Shown piece after piece: positions 44,469 to 53,298 of a stretch of DNA of 64,000 bases (position 1 is its first letter; the number at the start of each line of letters is the position of its first letter). Origin of the DNA: DASQZT01 sp963728965 (lineage in GTDB: Bacteria; Acidobacteriota; Terriglobia; Bryobacterales; Bryobacteraceae); contig CAVSMH010000006.1 of assembly GCA_963728965.1 (NCBI GenBank), positions 806,001 to 870,000 on the forward strand, written 5' to 3'. Under the pieces are notes generated by a model. It did no database searches and had not been told where the DNA came from. It worked only from the letters and a program-made list of their open reading frames with translations. The translations under genes were made by a program, and so were the position numbers.

Positions 44469-46382
44469 ATGGAACTCGATTCGAAATGCCCGGCAGGGCC
44501 GATTGAGACGCGGTGGGACCGGCACCGGTTCAATCTGAAGCTGGTGAATCCAGCCAACAAGCGCAAGCATACGATCATCGTGGTGGGCAGCGGGCTGGCC
44601 GGCGGATCGGCCGCGGCGACCCTGGGCGAGCTCGGCTACAACGTGCTGTGCTTCTGCTTCCAGGATTCGCCGCGCCGCGCGCACAGCATCGCGGCGCAGG
44701 GCGGCATCAACGCCGCCAAGAACTATCACAACGATGGCGACAGCGTGTACCGCCTGTTCTATGACACCGTCAAAGGCGGCGACTTCCGCGCGCGCGAATC
44801 CAACGTCTATCGCCTGGCGCAGGTGAGCCTCAGTATCATCGACCAGTGCGTGGGCCAGGGCGTGCCGTTCGCCCGCGAGTATTCCGGATACCTGGATAAC
44901 CGGTCGTTCGGCGGCGCGCAGGTGTCGCGAACCTTTTACGCGCGTGGGCAGACGGGGCAGCAGCTTCTGATGGGCGCGTACCAGGCGCTGGAGCGGCAGG
45001 TGGGCGCCGGCAGCGTGCGCATGTTTCCGCGCACCGAGATGCTCGACCTGGTAGTAGTCGACGGCAGAGCGCGCGGCATCACGACGCGCAACCTGATCAC
45101 CGGTAAAATCGAATCGTTCCTGGCCGACGCCGTGGTGCTGGGCACGGGCGGGTACGGCAACCTATACTACCTCTCCACCAATGCCAAGGGCTCCAATGCC
45201 ACCGCCATCTGGCGCGCGCACCGCCGCGGGGCGCTGTTCGCCAACCCGTGCTTCACCCAGATCCATCCCACCTGCATTCCGATGTCCGGCGAATACCAGA
45301 GCAAGCTCACCCTGATGAGCGAATCGCTGCGCAACGACGGGCGGGTGTGGGTGCCGAAAAAGCCGCGCGATACGCGCAGCCCCAGCCAGATTCCGGAATC
45401 CGAGCGCGACTACTACCTCGAGCGAAAGTACCCGAGCTTCGGCAACCTCGTGCCGCGCGACGTGGCGTCGCGCAATTCCAAGCACGTCTGTGACGAGGGC
45501 CGCGGCGTGGGCGAGACGGGGCTGGCGGTGTACCTGGATTTCCGCGATGCCATCCAGCGCCTCGGCAAGAACGTCATCCGCGAGCGCTACGGAAACCTCT
45601 TCGAGATGTACGAGCGCATCACCGGCGAGGACCCCTACCAGGTGCCCATGCGCATCTACCCCGCCATTCACTACACCATGGGCGGGCTGTGGGTAGACTA
45701 CAACCTGATGTCCACGATTCCGGGGCTGTACGTGATCGGCGAGGCGAATTTCTCGGACCACGGCGCCAACCGGCTGGGCGCGAGCGCCCTGATGCAGGGC
45801 TTGGCGGACGGCTACTTCGTCCTGCCCAACACCATCTGCGACTACCTGGCTTCCAACAAATTCGAAAAAATCGATGCCGCCCACCCGGCCGTGCGGGAGG
45901 TGGAAAGCCAGGTTACCTGCGTGACGAAGAAACTGCTGGAGACCAAGGGCACCCACTCGGTGGATTCCTACCACCGGGAGTTGGGCAAGCTGATGTGGGA
46001 CTACTGCGGCATGTCGCGGACGGCCGAGGGGCTGAAGCGCGCTTTGGCCGAGATCCCCGGGATGCGCGAGCAGTTCTGGCGGGATGTGAAAGTGCTGGGT
46101 TCCGGCGACGAGTTGAATCAGTCGCTCGAGAAGGCCGGACGGGTGGCGGACTTCTTCGAATTGGCGGAGCTGGTGTGCCTGGATGCGCTCGACCGCGAGG
46201 AATCCTGCGGCGGGCATTTCCGCGAGGAACACCAGACGCCGGAGGGGGAAGCGGCGCGCGATGACGCGCACTATTCCTATTCCGCCGCCTGGGAGTTCCG
46301 CGGCGTCGGCAACCCGCCCGCGCTGCACAAGGAACCACTGACTTTCGAATACGTGCATCCCACGCAACGGAGCTACAAGTAA
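44469..46382 (+). CDS. sdhA: Succinate dehydrogenase flavoprotein subunit
   Basis: 637 residues from ATG 44469. FAD-binding G-S-G-L-A-G-G-S-A-A at 40-49, covalent FAD His72 in R-R-A-H-S-I-A-A-Q-G-G, the active-site H-P-T region, and R-G-V-G-E-T-G near the substrate site. The long type B form without the E. coli spacing is expected with this sdhC. The frame is open upstream to 44250, but that part lies inside sdhC, and the ATG at 44469 is preceded by GAGGGA. The stop overlaps the sdhB start by one base (TAATG). Confidence 0.96.
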   Translation: MELDSKCPAGPIETRWDRHRFNLKLVNPANKRKHTIIVVGSGLAGGSAAATLGELGYNVLCFCFQDSPRRAHSIAAQGGINAAKNYHNDGDSVYRLFYDTVKGGDFRARESNVYRLAQVSLSIIDQCVGQGVPFAREYSGYLDNRSFGGAQVSRTFYARGQTGQQLLMGAYQALERQVGAGSVRMFPRTEMLDLVVVDGRARGITTRNLITGKIESFLADAVVLGTGGYGNLYYLSTNAKGSNATAIWRAHRRGALFANPCFTQIHPTCIPMSGEYQSKLTLMSESLRNDGRVWVPKKPRDTRSPSQIPESERDYYLERKYPSFGNLVPRDVASRNSKHVCDEGRGVGETGLAVYLDFRDAIQRLGKNVIRERYGNLFEMYERITGEDPYQVPMRIYPAIHYTMGGLWVDYNLMSTIPGLYVIGEANFSDHGANRLGASALMQGLADGYFVLPNTICDYLASNKFEKIDAAHPAVREVESQVTCVTKKLLETKGTHSVDSYHRELGKLMWDYCGMSRTAEGLKRALAEIPGMREQFWRDVKVLGSGDELNQSLEKAGRVADFFELAELVCLDALDREESCGGHFREEHQTPEGEAARDDAHYSYSAAWEFRGVGNPPALHKEPLTFEYVHPTQRSYK

Positions 46383-47155
46383 TGCGAATCGTTCTCCATA
46401 TCTGGCGGCAGCGGAATGCGAACGACAAAGGTCGCATGGTGCGCTACGAAGTTCCGAACGTGAACCAGGAAATGTCGTTTCTGGAGATGCTCGACGTTCT
46501 CAACGAAAGCCTCATCGAAAAGGGCGAGGAGCCGGTGGCGTTCGACCACGACTGCCGAGAAGGCATCTGCGGGATGTGCGGCTGCATGGTGAACGGGGTG
46601 GCGCACGGCCCGCTGCCGGGCACGACTTTGTGCCAGCTTCACATGCGGCATTTCAAAGACGGCGACGAATTGTACCTGGAGCCGTGGCGGGCGCGGGCGT
46701 TTCCGGTGGTCAAGGACCTGGTCGTGGACCGGACCGCGTTCGACCGCATCATCGCGGCCGGCGGATACATCTCGGTGGCTACCGGCAGCGCCCCGGATGG
46801 GAACGCCATCCTCGTGCCCAAGGAAAGCGCCGAGCGGTCGATGGATGCAGCGGCGTGCATCGGCTGCGGCGCCTGCGTGGCCATGTGTCCCAACGCCAGC
46901 GCGTCGCTGTTCACGGCGGCCAAGATCGCCCACCTCGGACTGCTGCCGCAGGGTCAGCCGGAGCGCGAGCAGCGCGCCCTGGCGATGGTGGCGCAAGCGC
47001 GGCAGGAACTGTTCGGGAGCTGCACCAATATCGGCGAGTGCGAAGCGGTGTGCCCGAAGGGGATCAAGCTGGAAGTGATCGCCCTGATGAACCGGGATTT
47101 TCTGCGCGCACAGGTGGCCGGCCGGCCGGCGCTGGCGAACGAAGGATCGGCGTAG
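46382..47155 (+). CDS. sdhB: Succinate dehydrogenase iron-sulfur subunit
   Basis: 257 residues. [2Fe-2S] ligands C58, C63, C66 and C84 (C-R-E-G-I-C-G-M-C-G-C then L-C-Q-L); [4Fe-4S] C159, C162, C165 in C-I-G-C-G-A-C-V-A-M-C-P; [3Fe-4S]/[4Fe-4S] C-T-N-I-G-E-C-E-A-V-C-P near 225. It relays electrons from SdhA to SdhC. Translationally coupled to sdhA. The order C-A-B fits type B succinate dehydrogenases or fumarate reductases; with aerobic-type neighbours it is taken as the citric-acid-cycle enzyme. Confidence 0.96.
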   Translation: MRIVLHIWRQRNANDKGRMVRYEVPNVNQEMSFLEMLDVLNESLIEKGEEPVAFDHDCREGICGMCGCMVNGVAHGPLPGTTLCQLHMRHFKDGDELYLEPWRARAFPVVKDLVVDRTAFDRIIAAGGYISVATGSAPDGNAILVPKESAERSMDAAACIGCGACVAMCPNASASLFTAAKIAHLGLLPQGQPEREQRALAMVAQARQELFGSCTNIGECEAVCPKGIKLEVIALMNRDFLRAQVAGRPALANEGSA

Positions 47156-47207
47156 CCCGGGGGCCCGGCCCATCGCTACGTTTCGGGGTGATACCATTCC
47201 CAGTAAC

Positions 47208-48455
47208 GTGGCAGAACCGATCAAAGCACCCTGGACTCCGCTGCGATGGCCCGGGGAATGGAAGAACCCTGCCCTTCTGGATCTGGTGAAGGGCACGTCG
47301 ATCGACTACCTGGTCGTCGAAAAAGGACCCGAATTCGATCCCATCCGCCAGCGCGCCCGGCAGGAGGGCCTCCGCATCGCGGAACCCGACGTCGCGCCCG
47401 CGGACGTCACCATTATCAAAGGAGAATGGCCGGGGGTTCACATGGCGCGAGGCTCCGGCGGCGCAACCGAGGCCGGGCCAACCGGCGTTCCCTGGGTGGA
47501 TTCCAACGGCTGGAACGTCCGCCTGGCTGCCGCCCTCCACCCGTCCTCGTGCATCTGGGTGGATGCCCGGCCGCCCCAGCAGAATTTCCGATCTACCCCG
47601 GAAACCTATCTTCTGACGGTGGCCGACGCCGGCGCACACGGCGGGCGCTGGATCGTTTCCCTCGACGATCCGCTGGCTGCGCGGCTGGCTGCCAACGATC
47701 GCGCCGCGCTGGCCACCTGGAAACGCATCACGTTGGCGGCGGGCTTTTTCGCCGCGCACAAAGAGTGGGTCGATTACACGCCCGTGGCCGGGGTGGGGGT
47801 GGTGTCGGATTTCGCGGCCGGAAACGAATTCTTCAACCAGGAGCTGCTCAACCTGCTGGCGCGCGCGGGGCAGCATTTCCGGATCGTGCCGAAAGGATCG
47901 GCCGCCGCTTCTTCGTTCGCCGGGCTGCGCGCGGTGATCTATGCCGATGCCGAAGCGCCTTCCCCGGATCTGCGCAAGCAGATCCTGGCGTTCGTCGAAG
48001 GCGGCGGACTGCTGATCACCGGCCCGAAATGGGGCGCCGCCGCGGGGACTGCCGTGAAGGGCGACTCGCATCCGCGCTATTCGCTGCGCGCGCTGGGCAA
48101 AGGCCGCATCGCCATCGCCGACGCGGCCCCGGACGACCCGTGGATAATGGCCAACGATTCGGTGGTGCTGGTGAGCCACCGTTACGACTTGGTGCGCTTC
48201 TGGAACGGCGGCGCCACCGGCTCGTTCGTGGCCCAATCCCCGGATCGCAAAAAGACCATCGTGCACCTGCTGTTCTACTCCAACCGCGGCCCCGACGCGG
48301 GCAGCGTGCGGGTGGCCGGGCGGTATCGCTCCGCCCGGGCGATGACGGTAGATGTGGCGGAGCTTCCCAACGTGGAAGTGCAAATCGGGAAGGATGCGCT
48401 GGAGGTTCACCTGCCGCAGGTGAGCCAGTACGTGGTTCTGCAACTCGAGGGCTAG
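47208..48455 (+). CDS. Hypothetical protein with trimerisation-like (GATase1-like) segment
   Basis: 415 residues, GTG start, no signal peptide. A segment near 235-275 (L-R-A-V-I-Y-A-D-A-E-A-P-S-P-D-L-R, I-L-A-F-V-E-G-G-G-L-L-I-T-G-P) matches the class I glutamine amidotransferase-like trimerisation part found in GH42 beta-galactosidases and unknown glycan proteins, without its catalytic triad. The C-terminus is predicted beta. Four bases after its stop starts the DUF362 gene, so it is first in the sugar-acid cluster. No catalytic motif is seen. Confidence 0.72.
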   Translation: MAEPIKAPWTPLRWPGEWKNPALLDLVKGTSIDYLVVEKGPEFDPIRQRARQEGLRIAEPDVAPADVTIIKGEWPGVHMARGSGGATEAGPTGVPWVDSNGWNVRLAAALHPSSCIWVDARPPQQNFRSTPETYLLTVADAGAHGGRWIVSLDDPLAARLAANDRAALATWKRITLAAGFFAAHKEWVDYTPVAGVGVVSDFAAGNEFFNQELLNLLARAGQHFRIVPKGSAAASSFAGLRAVIYADAEAPSPDLRKQILAFVEGGGLLITGPKWGAAAGTAVKGDSHPRYSLRALGKGRIAIADAAPDDPWIMANDSVVLVSHRYDLVRFWNGGATGSFVAQSPDRKKTIVHLLFYSNRGPDAGSVRVAGRYRSARAMTVDVAELPNVEVQIGKDALEVHLPQVSQYVVLQLEG

Positions 48456-48459
48456 GAAT

Positions 48460-49650
48460 ATGCATTGCACTCAGACGCGAAGACAATGGCTGCGCACGGC
48501 CGCGGGAGCGGCCGCCGGCGCGTACCTGGCGCGGGCCGCCGAGGCGCCCACGGCGCCGGTAGCGATCGCCCGGTCCAAGACCTACGAACCGGCGGAACTG
48601 GTTCCCGCCATGCAGAAGATGTTCGACCAGCTGGGCGGGCTCGGCAGGCTGGTGAAGGGCAAGACCGTCGCCATCAAGATCAACATGACCGGGGCGACCA
48701 CCTACCGGCTGGGATACCTGCCGGCGGAAGACACCCACTACACGCATCCGGCGGTGGTGGCGGCAGCGGCCCACCTGATGACCCGCGCCGGCGCCCGCCG
48801 CATACGCGTGTTGGAGTGCCCCTGGTCTACGGCGGAACCGGTGCAAGAGGTGATGCTGCGGGTCAACTGGGAGCCGCGCGACATTCTGAGCGCGGGGCCG
48901 GTGGAGTTCGAGAACACCAATTACCTGGGGTATGGCAAGAAGTACTCGCGGTTGATGGTGCCCTACGGCGGCTACATGTTTCCAGGGTTCGACCTGAACC
49001 ACTCCTACGAAGACTGCGATGTGTTCGTGAGCATCGCCAAGATGAAGGAACACGCCACGGCCGGCATCACGCTGTCGATGAAGAACTGCTTCGGCATCAC
49101 CCCGGCGACGATTTACGGCACGGGTGCGGGCGTGGATGAGCCGTCCCTGCTGCCCAACGGCGGGCGCTCGCTGGTGCACTCGGGATACCGGCAGCCATCC
49201 AAGAGCGCGCCGGCCGAGAAAGACCCCAAAGCGCCGCGGATCGATACGTGGCGGGTGCCGCGCACGGTGGTGGACCTGGTGAGCGCGCGCCCGATCCACC
49301 TGGCGATCGTGGAAGGCATCCGCACCATGACCGGGGGCGAGGGACCCTGGATCCGCGAGGAGCTGAAGGGAGTGTCGCCGGGCGTGATGCTGGCGGGTCT
49401 GAACCCGGTGACGACCGATGCGGTGTCGATGGCGGTGATGGGGTTCGACCCCATGGCGGACCGCGGGACGCCGCCGTTCGAGCGCTGCGACAGCACGCCG
49501 AAACTGGCCGAGGAAGCGGGCCTGGGGACGCGCGACCTGAAGCGCATCGAGGTGATCGGCGTGCCGATTGCCGAGGCGGGATTCGATTTCGCGGGGATGC
49601 GCGCGGCGCGGCGCAAACTGCCGCCGCCGCGCACGGGAATGCGAGGATAG
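48460..49650 (+). CDS. DUF362 family protein, Tat leader
   Basis: 396 residues with twin-Arg leader T-R-R-Q-W-L at 6-11 and hydrophobic A-A-G-A-A-A-G-A-Y-L. DUF362 core: V-A-I-K-I-N-M-T-G at 65-73, H-P-A-V-V-A-A-A-A-H-L near 94, D-V-F-V-S-I-A-K-M-K-E-H and T-L-S-M-K-N-C-F-G-I. The family sometimes has Cys-rich Fe-S additions, absent here. Activity is unknown; it is exported. It is 4 bases before the mannonate dehydratase-like gene. Confidence 0.88.
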   Translation: MHCTQTRRQWLRTAAGAAAGAYLARAAEAPTAPVAIARSKTYEPAELVPAMQKMFDQLGGLGRLVKGKTVAIKINMTGATTYRLGYLPAEDTHYTHPAVVAAAAHLMTRAGARRIRVLECPWSTAEPVQEVMLRVNWEPRDILSAGPVEFENTNYLGYGKKYSRLMVPYGGYMFPGFDLNHSYEDCDVFVSIAKMKEHATAGITLSMKNCFGITPATIYGTGAGVDEPSLLPNGGRSLVHSGYRQPSKSAPAEKDPKAPRIDTWRVPRTVVDLVSARPIHLAIVEGIRTMTGGEGPWIREELKGVSPGVMLAGLNPVTTDAVSMAVMGFDPMADRGTPPFERCDSTPKLAEEAGLGTRDLKRIEVIGVPIAEAGFDFAGMRAARRKLPPPRTGMRG

Positions 49651-49654
49651 CGCC

Positions 49655-50731
49655 ATGACCGACCGCCGGACGTTTGGAAAGATCGCCGCCGGAGTGGCGG
49701 CGCTGGCCGCTTCGAAGAGCTCGGCTACGGTGCACACCGTCCAGCCCGGCATCAAGCTGTGCGCGCAGGCGCCGGCCAAGCCGACCGACAACGACCTGCT
49801 GTTCCTCCGGCAACTGGGCGCGGAGTACGTCAGCGTGGGCTCGACCCCCGACCTGCGTACCGCCGACGGATTTCTCCAGATCAAGAAGCGATACGCGGAC
49901 GCGGGCATCACCGTCTGGAACATCGGCAACACGGATGTGCACAACATGCCGGAGGTCACGCTGAACCTGCCCGGACGCGACCAGAAGATCGAGGCATACA
50001 AACAGTACCTGCGCAACCTGGGGAAGGCCGGCATTTACTACACTACCTACGCCCACATGGGCAACGGCATCTGGTCGAGCGGGCGGGCCACCATTCGCGG
50101 CGCATCCGCCCGGGAGTTCGACATGGCGAGCCCCGACAAGAAGGGTGTGTGGGCGGGGGTGGAATTCCACGAGCCGCTGTCGCATGGGCGGGAGTTCTCG
50201 AAGGAAGAGATCTGGGAGAACTACAGCTACTTCATCAAGCAGGTGGCGCCGGTGGCGGAGGAGCAGGGCGTGCGCATCGGCATCCACCCGGACGATCCGC
50301 CCGCGCCGGTGCTGGCCGGGGTCCCGCGATGCATCTTCTCGAACTTCGACGGATACCGCCGCGCCATGGAGATCGCCAACAGCCCCAACGTGGGGCTGTG
50401 CCTGTGCTGCGGAACGTGGCTCGAAGGCGGCAAGGAGATTACCGGGAAGGATCCCGAGGAGATGATCCGCTACTTCGGCGCGCAGAAGATCTGGAAGATC
50501 CATTTCCGCAACGTGAGCGCGCCGCTGCCGCACTTCGTAGAGACGTTCATGGACAACGGCTACTACGACATGTACAAGATCATGAAGGCGCTGCGCGATG
50601 TGAACTTCGACGGCATCGTGATCCTCGACCATACGCCCAGCCTGGTGGGTGGAAGCAACGCGCAGACAGCTTACGGCTTTTCCTATATGCGGGCGCTGTG
50701 GAACCGGGCCAACGCGGAAGCGAAGGGCTAG
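49655..50731 (+). CDS. Mannonate dehydratase-like protein (UxuA family), export signal
   Basis: 358 residues from ATG 49655, three bases after the DUF362 stop; a longer frame exists but overlaps that gene. UxuA-type TIM barrel with G-I-H-P-D-D-P-P-A-P, S-N-F-D-G-Y-R-R-A-M-E-I and C-C-G-T-W-L-E-G-G. It begins M-T-D-R-R-T-F-G-K-I-A-A-G-V-A-A-L-A-A, a short Tat-like leader. Cytoplasmic UxuA dehydrates D-mannonate to KDG in uronate breakdown; secretion of a family member is uncommon. The usual Cys-His-Mn site is partly seen (H-P-D-D). Substrate is not certain. Confidence 0.82.
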   Translation: MTDRRTFGKIAAGVAALAASKSSATVHTVQPGIKLCAQAPAKPTDNDLLFLRQLGAEYVSVGSTPDLRTADGFLQIKKRYADAGITVWNIGNTDVHNMPEVTLNLPGRDQKIEAYKQYLRNLGKAGIYYTTYAHMGNGIWSSGRATIRGASAREFDMASPDKKGVWAGVEFHEPLSHGREFSKEEIWENYSYFIKQVAPVAEEQGVRIGIHPDDPPAPVLAGVPRCIFSNFDGYRRAMEIANSPNVGLCLCCGTWLEGGKEITGKDPEEMIRYFGAQKIWKIHFRNVSAPLPHFVETFMDNGYYDMYKIMKALRDVNFDGIVILDHTPSLVGGSNAQTAYGFSYMRALWNRANAEAKG

Positions 50732-50800
50732 GGAGTAACCGCCCGCGCGCGGGGCAGGCCGATTCGGGAGTAACCGCCCGCGCGCGGGGCAGGCCGATTC
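50731..50800. repeat. Perfect 35-bp tandem duplication
   Basis: The unit at 50731-50765 is repeated exactly at 50766-50800. Each copy holds the self-complementary CCCGCGCGCGGG. It lies between the mannonate dehydratase-like stop and the enolase-superfamily start, leaving about 15 bases before the latter's ATG, and so could affect ribosome access or copy-number-dependent expression. Confidence 0.95.
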
Positions 50801-50815
50801 GAATTCGAGACAATC

Positions 50816-52171
50816 ATGCAGAACTACGGCAAGACCCTTGGACGCCGATCCATACTGAAAGGCGCAGCGGGCGCGCTGGCAGCCGGTTTTTGGGCGGATG
50901 AGACGCTGGAAGCGCTCCCGCAGAATGTCAACACCAACTCCAAGCCTTCGGAACTGCGGATCACGGACCTGCGGGTGGCCACGGTGGTGCGCGCGCCGAT
51001 GACGTGCCACCTGATTCGCATCGACACCAACCAGGGAATCTCGGGATTGGGCGAGGTGCGCGACGGCGCCAGCAAGAACTACGCGCTGATGCTCAAGAGC
51101 CGGCTCATCGGCGAGAACCCGTGCAACGTGGACAAGGTATTCCGCAAGATCAAACAGTTCGGCGGCCATGCGCGGCAGGGAGGGGGAGTTTGCGGAGTGG
51201 AGATGGGGCTGTGGGACCTGGCCGGGAAAGCCTACGGTGTGCCGGTGTTCCAGATGCTGGGCGGCAAGTTCCGCGACAAGATCCGCTGCTACGCCGACAC
51301 TACCCAGTCGCGCGATCCGAAGGTGTTCGGGCAACGGATGAAGGAGCGGCGCGCGGAGGGCTTCACGTGGCTGAAGATGGACCTGGGCATCAGCCTGATC
51401 GCCAACCAGCCGAACACGCTGACGCGGCCGGCGGCCGGTCCGACCCTGGCCTACGACGACCGGGTGCAGCACATGTTCACGGGCACCGAGATCACCGAGA
51501 AGGGCATCGCGCTGATGGCCGATTACGTGGGCCAGGTGCGCGAGGTGGTGGGCTACGACGTGCCGATTTCGGCGGACCACTTCGGGCACATCGGGGTGAA
51601 CAGTTGCATCCGGTTGGGGAAGGCGCTGGCGAAATACAACATGGCCTGGCTGGAGGACATGATTCCGTGGCAGCATACGGCGCTGTTGAAGACGATCGCG
51701 GACGCGGTGGACGTGCCGATTCTGACGGGTGAGGACATCTACCTGAAGGAGCCGTTCATGGAGCTGTGCCGGACGCACGCGGTGGACATCATTCAGCCGG
51801 ACCTGGCCACGTCGGGCGGGATTCTGGAGACCAAGAAGATCGGCGATGGGGCGCAGGAGTACGGTGTGCCGATGGCGATGCACTTCGCGGGTACGCCGAT
51901 ATCGTGCATGGCGAACGTTCACTGCGCGGCGGCGACGGAGAATTTCCTGGTGATGGAGAACCACTCGGTGGACGTGCCGTGGTGGAGCGATATGGTGGAG
52001 GGCGTGGAGAAGCCCATCGTGAACCAGGGATTCACGAGCGTGCCGGACAAGCCGGGGCTGGGCGTGACCCTGAACGAAGCGGTGGTGAAGCAGCATTTGG
52101 GCGAGGGCGGATATTTCGAGCCGACCGAGCAATGGAACATCGACCGGACGAACGACCGGCTTTGGAGCTAA
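50816..52171 (+). CDS. Enolase-superfamily sugar-acid dehydratase, Tat leader
   Basis: 451 residues with leader G-R-R-S-I-L-K-G-A-A-G at 9-19. The MR/MLE barrel has K187 (W-L-K-M-D-L), metal ligands D254 (S-A-D-H-F-G), E280 (W-L-E-D) and E306 (T-G-E-D), and H356 (A-M-H-F-A-G-T). The second catalytic Lys of K-x-K is M-D here, so it belongs with dehydratases that use His/Arg as base (D-mannonate or galactonate type) and not with racemases. Export again is unusual. Follows the 35-bp repeats. Confidence 0.87.
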   Translation: MQNYGKTLGRRSILKGAAGALAAGFWADETLEALPQNVNTNSKPSELRITDLRVATVVRAPMTCHLIRIDTNQGISGLGEVRDGASKNYALMLKSRLIGENPCNVDKVFRKIKQFGGHARQGGGVCGVEMGLWDLAGKAYGVPVFQMLGGKFRDKIRCYADTTQSRDPKVFGQRMKERRAEGFTWLKMDLGISLIANQPNTLTRPAAGPTLAYDDRVQHMFTGTEITEKGIALMADYVGQVREVVGYDVPISADHFGHIGVNSCIRLGKALAKYNMAWLEDMIPWQHTALLKTIADAVDVPILTGEDIYLKEPFMELCRTHAVDIIQPDLATSGGILETKKIGDGAQEYGVPMAMHFAGTPISCMANVHCAAATENFLVMENHSVDVPWWSDMVEGVEKPIVNQGFTSVPDKPGLGVTLNEAVVKQHLGEGGYFEPTEQWNIDRTNDRLWS

Positions 52172-52180
52172 GGAGAAATC

Positions 52181-53170
52181 ATGAAACGCATTCGTACGGC
52201 CCTTTTGGCGGTGTGGGGAGCGGCGCTGCTGACGCCGATGGTGGCGCACGCGCAGTTGTGGACGTGGACGAAAGAGCAGAGGGAGGACTACACCAAGGCT
52301 TGGACGGGGGACCGTTTTCCGGACGGACGGCCGAAAGTTCCGCAGTCGCTGGTCGACCGGGCGCGGGGGCTTTCGATGGAAGAGATCGCGATCAACTGGA
52401 ACGCTCCGGGAGCGACGAGCGTAGCGGCGCCGTCCGGCGGCGGCGGCGCACGGGGCGGCGGACGGGGCGGGATGGGCGGCGGCCGGGGCACGCCGTACAG
52501 CCAGTTCGAAGGCGACTGGGAGGTGCTGCATCCGGGCAAGAAGATGGTGGGCCGGGCGTTCACCTGCGCGTTCATGCCGGCGCGCCCGGACCTGGACACG
52601 GTGGTGACGGCCAAGGCGCGCGAGCACGGCGTGCAGACGATGAACAACCAGTACTGCCTGGACCAGTTGCAGCCGGGGGATGTGCTGGTGATCGACCTGA
52701 TGGGCAAGAAGGAAGGCGGAACGATCGTCGGCGACAACCTGTTTTACTACGTGATGAAGGCGACCAAAGGGGGCGGCATGGTGGTGGACGGATCGATCCG
52801 AGACCTGGAAGGGATTGCCGAGATGGACATGCCCGCCTACTTCCGCCACACCCATCCGAGCGCGATCGGCGGGGTGACGCTGGCGGCGGTGAACGTGCCG
52901 GTGCGGATCGGCAATGTGACGGTGATGCCGGGCGACCTCGTGGTGGGCGACCGCGAAGGCGTCGCGTTCATTCCCCCGCAACTGGCGAAGGGAATCATCG
53001 ATACGGCGGATACCACGCATGTGCACGACGAGTGGACACGCAAGAAGTTCGACGAAGACAAATACAAATCGAGCGAGATTTACGGCAGCCCGCGCGATCC
53101 GGCCCTGAAACAGGAATACCAGGAGTACCTGAAAAAGCGGCTGGAGGAGATCCGCAAGGGACAGCAGTAG
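52181..53170 (+). CDS. Secreted RraA-like aldolase/decarboxylase homologue
   Basis: 329 residues with a Sec signal peptide (M-K-R-I-R to A-H-A-Q at 25). RraA/HMG-aldolase fold from about 110: V-G-R-A-F-T-C, P-G-D-V-L-V-I-D-L, G-G-T-I-V-G-D-N-L and the catalytic/metal motif D-G-S-I-R-D. A Gly-rich insertion (about 86-106) lies between an N-terminal extension and the fold. RraA-type enzymes split hydroxy-oxo-acids such as 4-hydroxy-4-methyl-2-oxoglutarate or act as oxaloacetate decarboxylases; the extended secreted form is known from Planctomycetes and Acidobacteria. Last gene of the cluster, 9 bases after the enolase-type gene. Confidence 0.87.
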   Translation: MKRIRTALLAVWGAALLTPMVAHAQLWTWTKEQREDYTKAWTGDRFPDGRPKVPQSLVDRARGLSMEEIAINWNAPGATSVAAPSGGGGARGGGRGGMGGGRGTPYSQFEGDWEVLHPGKKMVGRAFTCAFMPARPDLDTVVTAKAREHGVQTMNNQYCLDQLQPGDVLVIDLMGKKEGGTIVGDNLFYYVMKATKGGGMVVDGSIRDLEGIAEMDMPAYFRHTHPSAIGGVTLAAVNVPVRIGNVTVMPGDLVVGDREGVAFIPPQLAKGIIDTADTTHVHDEWTRKKFDEDKYKSSEIYGSPRDPALKQEYQEYLKKRLEEIRKGQQ

Positions 53171-53298
53171 CGAAAAGCCGTTGACGAGCTTGCGGCGGTC
53201 GATGCGCTGCTGGGGCACCCTCTTTGAGCGAGGGCTCGATGAGCCGGAAGGTAGCGGCGGAGATGCGGGGGTGAGCGGGCGGCCCGGAGGCTTGGGTA

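Noticed and set aside
53221..53245. Weak 5-bp stem between the RraA-like and phosphoesterase genes as terminator
   Set aside because: The stem (CCCTC/GAGGG) is too short and lacks a T-tract.
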